Below, piece by piece: positions 22,573 to 25,294 of a DNA stretch of 25,294 nucleotides (positions within the stretch are counted from its first letter, which is position 1; every line of letters starts with the position of its first letter). A program made the position numbers and the translations under genes. The notes beneath the pieces are model-generated. The model was not told the DNA's origin, did no database searches, and was given only the letters and a program-made list of their open reading frames with translations. This DNA comes from an uncultured Oscillospiraceae bacterium. GTDB taxonomy: Bacteria; Bacillota; Clostridia; Oscillospirales; Oscillospiraceae. The stretch covers positions 1 to 25,294 of the forward strand of contig CAKTIN010000022.1 in assembly GCA_934565775.1 (NCBI GenBank), in the 5' to 3' direction.

Positions 22573-24228
22573 ATGGATTATCAGGCGCTTGCAGCGCTTC
22601 TGTTCCCGGATGTCACCCAGACCCCCGAGGATCTGGAGGCTCGTTTTCCCCTGCGGAAGGTCCCGGAGGGGGCGGTCGTGACCCGTATGGCCCCCAGTCC
22701 TACGGGCTTTGTTCACCTGGGCAATCTGGTCCAGGGCCTGGTCTCTGAGCGTATGGCGCATCAGTCCGGCGGCGTGCTGTTCCTTCGGGTGGAGGATACG
22801 GACGCCAAGCGGGAGGTCCCCGGCGCGGTGGAGGTGCTGATTCAGACTCTGGCGCACTATGGCATCCACTTTGATGAGGGCGCGACCATGGAGGGAGACT
22901 CCGGAGATTACGGCCCCTACCGCCAGCGGCAGCGGAAGGACATTTATCATGTCTTTGCCAAGAAGCTGGTACAGGACGGCATGGCTTACCCCTGCTTCTG
23001 CACGGAGCAGGAGCTGACCGAGATGCGGCAGCTCCAGGAGGAGCGGAAGGTCAACTTCGGCTACTACGGGGAGTATGCCGTTTGGCGGGACCGGAGCCTG
23101 GAGGAGATCCGGGCCGCTCTGGCGGAGGGAAAGCCCTGGGTCCTGCGCTTCCGCAGCACGGGCTCCATTCAGAATAAATTTAAGTTCAACGACCTGGTAA
23201 AGGGCGAGCTCACCATTACAGAGAACGACATTGACCAGGTGCTGCTGAAATCCGACGGCATTCCCACCTATCACTTTGCCCATGCGGTGGACGATCACCT
23301 GATGCGCACCACTCATGTGGTGCGGGGGGACGAATGGCTGCCTAGCCTGCCGTTCCACATCCAGCTGTTCAAGGCTCTGGGCTTTAAGCTGCCCAAGTAT
23401 GTCCATATCGGCCCGCTGATGAAGATGGACGGCAGCTCCAAGCGGAAGCTCAGCAAGCGGAAGGATCCGGAGCTGGCGCTGACCTATTATAAGGCCGAGG
23501 GATTCCCGGTGCAGGCGGTGTATGAGTATATTATGACGCTGCTGAACTCCAACTATGAGGACTGGCGGAAGGCCAACCCCACGGCGTCTTCAGACAGCTT
23601 CAAATTCTCCGCCAAAAAGCTGAACCCTGCGGGCTCTCTGTTCGACTATGCCAAGCTCTGCGACGTGTCCAAAAACGTGATCGCCCGGATGTCCGCCGGG
23701 GAGGTCTATGAACAGGTCCTGGAATACGCCAAGGAATTTGACCCTGCCTTTGGGGCGCTGCTGGAGGCGAATCCCGCCTACGCGAAGGATATTTTGGCCA
23801 TTGGCCGCGGGGGCAAGAAGCCCCGGAAGGATCTGGCGACCTGGGCGGAGGTGAAGCCTTATATGGGCTTCTTCTTTGACAGCCTCTTTGAGCAGGTGGA
23901 TCCCTGGCCGGAATTCGATCCTGCGGTGATTGCCAAGGCACTGACGGCCTTTGCGGACTGCTATGACCAGAGCGATGATGCCTCCGCCTGGTTTGACAAG
24001 GTGAAGGCGATCACCGAGCAGCTGGGCTTTGCCTCGAATATGAAGGAATACAAGCAGGCGCCGGAGCATTGGCCCGGGTCCGTAGCGGATATTTCCACCT
24101 TTATCCGCATTGCCGTCACCGGCAAGACCAATTCCCCGGACCTGTATACCGTCATGCAGATTATGGGGAAGGAGCGGACCATCGCCCGGCTGGAGAAGGC
24201 CGTTTCCCAGCTCTCCTCCAAGGATTAA
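22573..24228 (+). CDS. gltX: Glutamyl-tRNA synthetase (long variant)
   Basis: A 551-residue class I glutamyl-tRNA synthetase. After a roughly 38-residue N-terminal extension comes MAPSPTGFVHLGN (39-51, HIGH motif). FLRVEDTDAKR, YPCFCTEQEL and the KMSKS-equivalent KLSKRKD (292-298) follow. A long C-terminal anticodon-binding region completes it. The protein is longer than the usual 470-490 residues because of the N-terminal extension and extra C-terminal sequence, as in a clade seen in Clostridia. Whether it charges tRNA-Gln as well cannot be judged here. The ATG at 22573 follows AGAGGTG (22559-22565); the frame open from 22534 would start inside the -10 region. A strong terminator follows. 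Confidence 0.94.
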   Translation: MDYQALAALLFPDVTQTPEDLEARFPLRKVPEGAVVTRMAPSPTGFVHLGNLVQGLVSERMAHQSGGVLFLRVEDTDAKREVPGAVEVLIQTLAHYGIHFDEGATMEGDSGDYGPYRQRQRKDIYHVFAKKLVQDGMAYPCFCTEQELTEMRQLQEERKVNFGYYGEYAVWRDRSLEEIRAALAEGKPWVLRFRSTGSIQNKFKFNDLVKGELTITENDIDQVLLKSDGIPTYHFAHAVDDHLMRTTHVVRGDEWLPSLPFHIQLFKALGFKLPKYVHIGPLMKMDGSSKRKLSKRKDPELALTYYKAEGFPVQAVYEYIMTLLNSNYEDWRKANPTASSDSFKFSAKKLNPAGSLFDYAKLCDVSKNVIARMSAGEVYEQVLEYAKEFDPAFGALLEANPAYAKDILAIGRGGKKPRKDLATWAEVKPYMGFFFDSLFEQVDPWPEFDPAVIAKALTAFADCYDQSDDASAWFDKVKAITEQLGFASNMKEYKQAPEHWPGSVADISTFIRIAVTGKTNSPDLYTVMQIMGKERTIARLEKAVSQLSSKD

Positions 24229-24239
24229 ATTGCAAATAG

Positions 24240-24273
24240 CACGCCGTTTCCCTGGGGAACGGCGTGTTTTTTT
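24240..24273 (+). terminator. gltX intrinsic terminator
   Basis: CACGCCGTTTCC pairs with GGAACGGCGTG (one bulged T) around a 4-nt loop, followed by seven Ts. It separates gltX from the RNA gene downstream. The stretch 24274-24382 contains no gene; it has short pairings such as TTTGTGG with CCACAAA and a weaker stem followed by T6 near 24346. Confidence 0.9.
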
Positions 24274-24382
24274 GCGGATTTGTGGCGCAGCGAAGCGCAT
24301 CGTAAAACCAAATCGACGAAGAATCCACAAAAAATCGACTGGTTTTTTGTATGAAAATACAGGCTCTTTTCTGAATAATCCC

Positions 24383-24411
24383 TTGTATAATTCGGAGCGG
24401 TATGTTATAAT
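24383..24411 (+). promoter_or_regulatory. Strong extended -10 promoter of the large non-coding RNA
   Basis: TTGTAT (24383-24388), a 17-nt spacer, and a perfect TATAAT (24406-24411) preceded by TGT (extended -10). The start would be about 24418. There is no ribosome site or credible reading frame after it, as expected for an RNA gene. Confidence 0.88.
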
Positions 24412-24417
24412 ACACCC

Positions 24418-25019
24418 AACGACGCAGTATTCTAGTCAAAACGACCGTCTCCCAGGAAGGGCCTAAAAATCCTTTGAAGGGCATATCGATGAAGTCCCTG
24501 GTGCCTGCTTTTTACGCCCAGTTTAGGGTGGGTGCTGGGGGTTAAGGACTCCGGGCGCATTTCAACGGCATGGAATATCCGACCCGGCCTCCGTGGAGAC
24601 CTTTTCTTGTGCGTGTGCGGCCACCGAGCTGACCGCGTACGAATAAGGTATGAACCTGCATTGCGGTGCATAATGCTTGCGCTGTGTGCAGTGTAGCCTG
24701 CCTTGAGTGAGCATGAGGGGAAAGGAGAGCAACGCGTCCCGTTCCTGTGGCCACAGGCGCGCGGCGATATTTCCTGGAAACCATGCTTGCAAAAGAGGAT
24801 AAGAGACGGACCGTTTTGCCGTGGAAAACACCTAGGCTGTCCTTCCGGGGCAGATGGGGGATTGCGGTACAGACTAAGTGGCAATCGGGTATCCAACAAC
24901 AGGCAACGGTTGGACGGGGTGGCAAAGAGGAAACTGCCCGCGCGGCAACGGCGGGTCCGCCCCGGGGAAAGCCAACCCGACCTAAGCTGTAAGATTTATC
25001 CCATCTGCCGTCGTTTTTT
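24418..25019 (+). ncRNA. Large structured RNA, candidate OLE RNA
   Basis: About 600 nt with a private promoter, no credible protein and dense self-pairing. Directly visible stems are 24452-24456/24497-24501, 24544-24552/24595-24603 (one A-A mismatch), 24612-24620/24633-24641 (9 bp) and 24646-24649/24654-24657. Further stems are 24658-24662/24672-24676, 24744-24748/24753-24757, 24885-24890/24975-24980, 24892-24897/24909-24914 and 24915-24922/24957-24964. A 10-bp long-range stem, 24849-24858/25000-25009, closes the 3' domain and is followed by T6 (25014-25019), so the transcript probably ends there. OLE RNAs are about 600 nt and lie next to oapA, whose likely homologue begins 29 nt downstream. 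This size, ending and neighbour fit OLE better than tmRNA, RNase P RNA, 6S, ROOL or GOLLD. I did not verify OLE consensus bases, so the family name is an inference; the existence of a structured RNA is well supported. Confidence 0.75.
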
Positions 25020-25048
25020 CATTTTTAAAATTCAGAGGTGTATGTTCC

Positions 25049-25294
25049 TTGTCAAAAGCAGACCCAGACCCCGCCCGAAAGGAAAAAGAGAAAGAGAAAG
25101 CCGCGAAAAATGGCAATCGTGCCCAGATTCGCTGGGCTCTTTCCATTTTTCTGACAACAATCGTGATCTCCGGCCTGATTTCCTTTACCGCGAACACCGT
25201 GATGGCCCGCTCCGGCATGGCCATCGCCTTTGTTATTTTACTGCTGATCATCCTGGTTGGCATTCTGTTCGACATGGTTGGCGTCGCCGTAGCC
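25049..25294 (+). CDS. oapA: OapA-like membrane protein (CorB-like annotation), 5' part only
   Basis: An open frame of 82 residues starts at TTG 25049 and runs off the window end without a stop. AGAGGTG (25034-25040) lies 8 nt upstream, supporting the unusual TTG start. The protein has a charged Lys/Glu-rich head (1-28), then hydrophobic segments at about 30-52 and 57-82. The second ends in ILVGILFDMVGVAVA, which resembles the FDIIGVAVT-type motif of the family often labelled Mg2+/Co2+ transporter CorB. OapA, the OLE-associated membrane protein, belongs to that family as far as I recall. OapA binds OLE RNA, holds it at the membrane and is tied to magnesium and stress tolerance in Bacillus halodurans. 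Its place directly after the large RNA supports the assignment. The rest of the gene is missing, so the family is not certain. Confidence 0.65.
   Translation, partial: MSKADPDPARKEKEKEKAAKNGNRAQIRWALSIFLTTIVISGLISFTANTVMARSGMAIAFVILLLIILVGILFDMVGVAVA

Noticed and set aside
24432..24899. A 155-codon minus-strand frame over the large RNA
   Set aside because: It has no ribosome site and no recognisable domain, and it covers strongly paired sequence with a plus-strand promoter.
24420..25019. tmRNA, RNase P RNA, 6S RNA, or a group I intron (a group I R-like string ACAGACTAAG near 24870)
   Set aside because: No tRNA-like ends or tag frame, no GAGGAAAGTCC-type RNase P core, too long for 6S, and no matching group I P/Q/S elements or split exon. 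The string alone is not enough.
25042..25294. An ATG-started Arg-rich frame overlapping the oapA-like gene
   Set aside because: The overlapping TTG frame has the well-spaced ribosome site and coherent membrane helices; this frame is compositionally odd.
1..25294. CRISPR arrays, insertion sequences, tRNA or rRNA genes
   Set aside because: No regularly spaced direct repeats, transposase motifs, terminal inverted repeats or tRNA cloverleafs were seen.

Overview
The window looks like part of a GC-rich Clostridia chromosome, most likely Oscillospiraceae. That placement is inferred from gene content and codon use: a type III glutamine synthetase, a TGS/SAD-uridine kinase fusion, strong AGGAGG ribosome sites, sigma-A promoters, and a cell-envelope polysaccharide locus with BY-kinases. 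No taxonomic marker was searched.

Layout. Positions 1-457 are non-coding, with a small cluster of repeated 8-mers and two tandem DnaA-box-like 9-mers. Positions 458-3394 (minus) hold a two-gene unit: an LCP ligase and a membrane NDP-sugar 4,6-dehydratase. Positions 3615-13596 (plus) form a long operon-like run: an S24/S26 (SipW-type) peptidase-like protein, a CpsB-type PHP phosphatase, a secreted Ig-like protein, two tandem Wzz/BY-kinases ending in Gly-Tyr repeats, an ABC exporter, an NTP_transf_5 nucleotidyltransferase and a TGS-uridine kinase. Positions 13604-17630 (minus) hold pyrG and glnN; glnN has a highly structured leader. Positions 17704-19083 (plus) hold an Ib-type aspartate aminotransferase with its own promoter and terminator. 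Positions 19083-22346 (minus) hold trpS-tagO-wecB. Positions 22506-24273 (plus) hold a glutamyl-tRNA synthetase unit.

The most notable part is the right end. After the gltX terminator there is a near-consensus extended -10 promoter. About 600 nt of open-frame-poor but strongly paired sequence follows (24418-25019). It ends in a 10-bp long-range stem followed by T6. A TTG-initiated membrane protein begins 29 nt later and runs off the window. Its hydrophobic segments resemble the OLE-associated protein OapA (often annotated as CorB-like). The size, promoter, structure and neighbour together suggest an OLE (Ornate, Large, Extremophilic) RNA with its partner gene, in what looks like a mesophilic gut-type genome. 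This is inference: a covariance-model search would decide it.

How the parts fit. The LCP ligase, PglF-type dehydratase, TagO/WecA, WecB, BY-kinases and CpsB phosphatase together imply wall or exopolysaccharide synthesis, export-length control and attachment. Glycosyltransferases, flippase and polymerase are not in the window. The peptidase-like protein, ABC exporter and NTP_transf_5 trio inside the locus is unexplained by polysaccharide chemistry and recalls peptide-modification (RiPP) clusters. No precursor peptide was seen.
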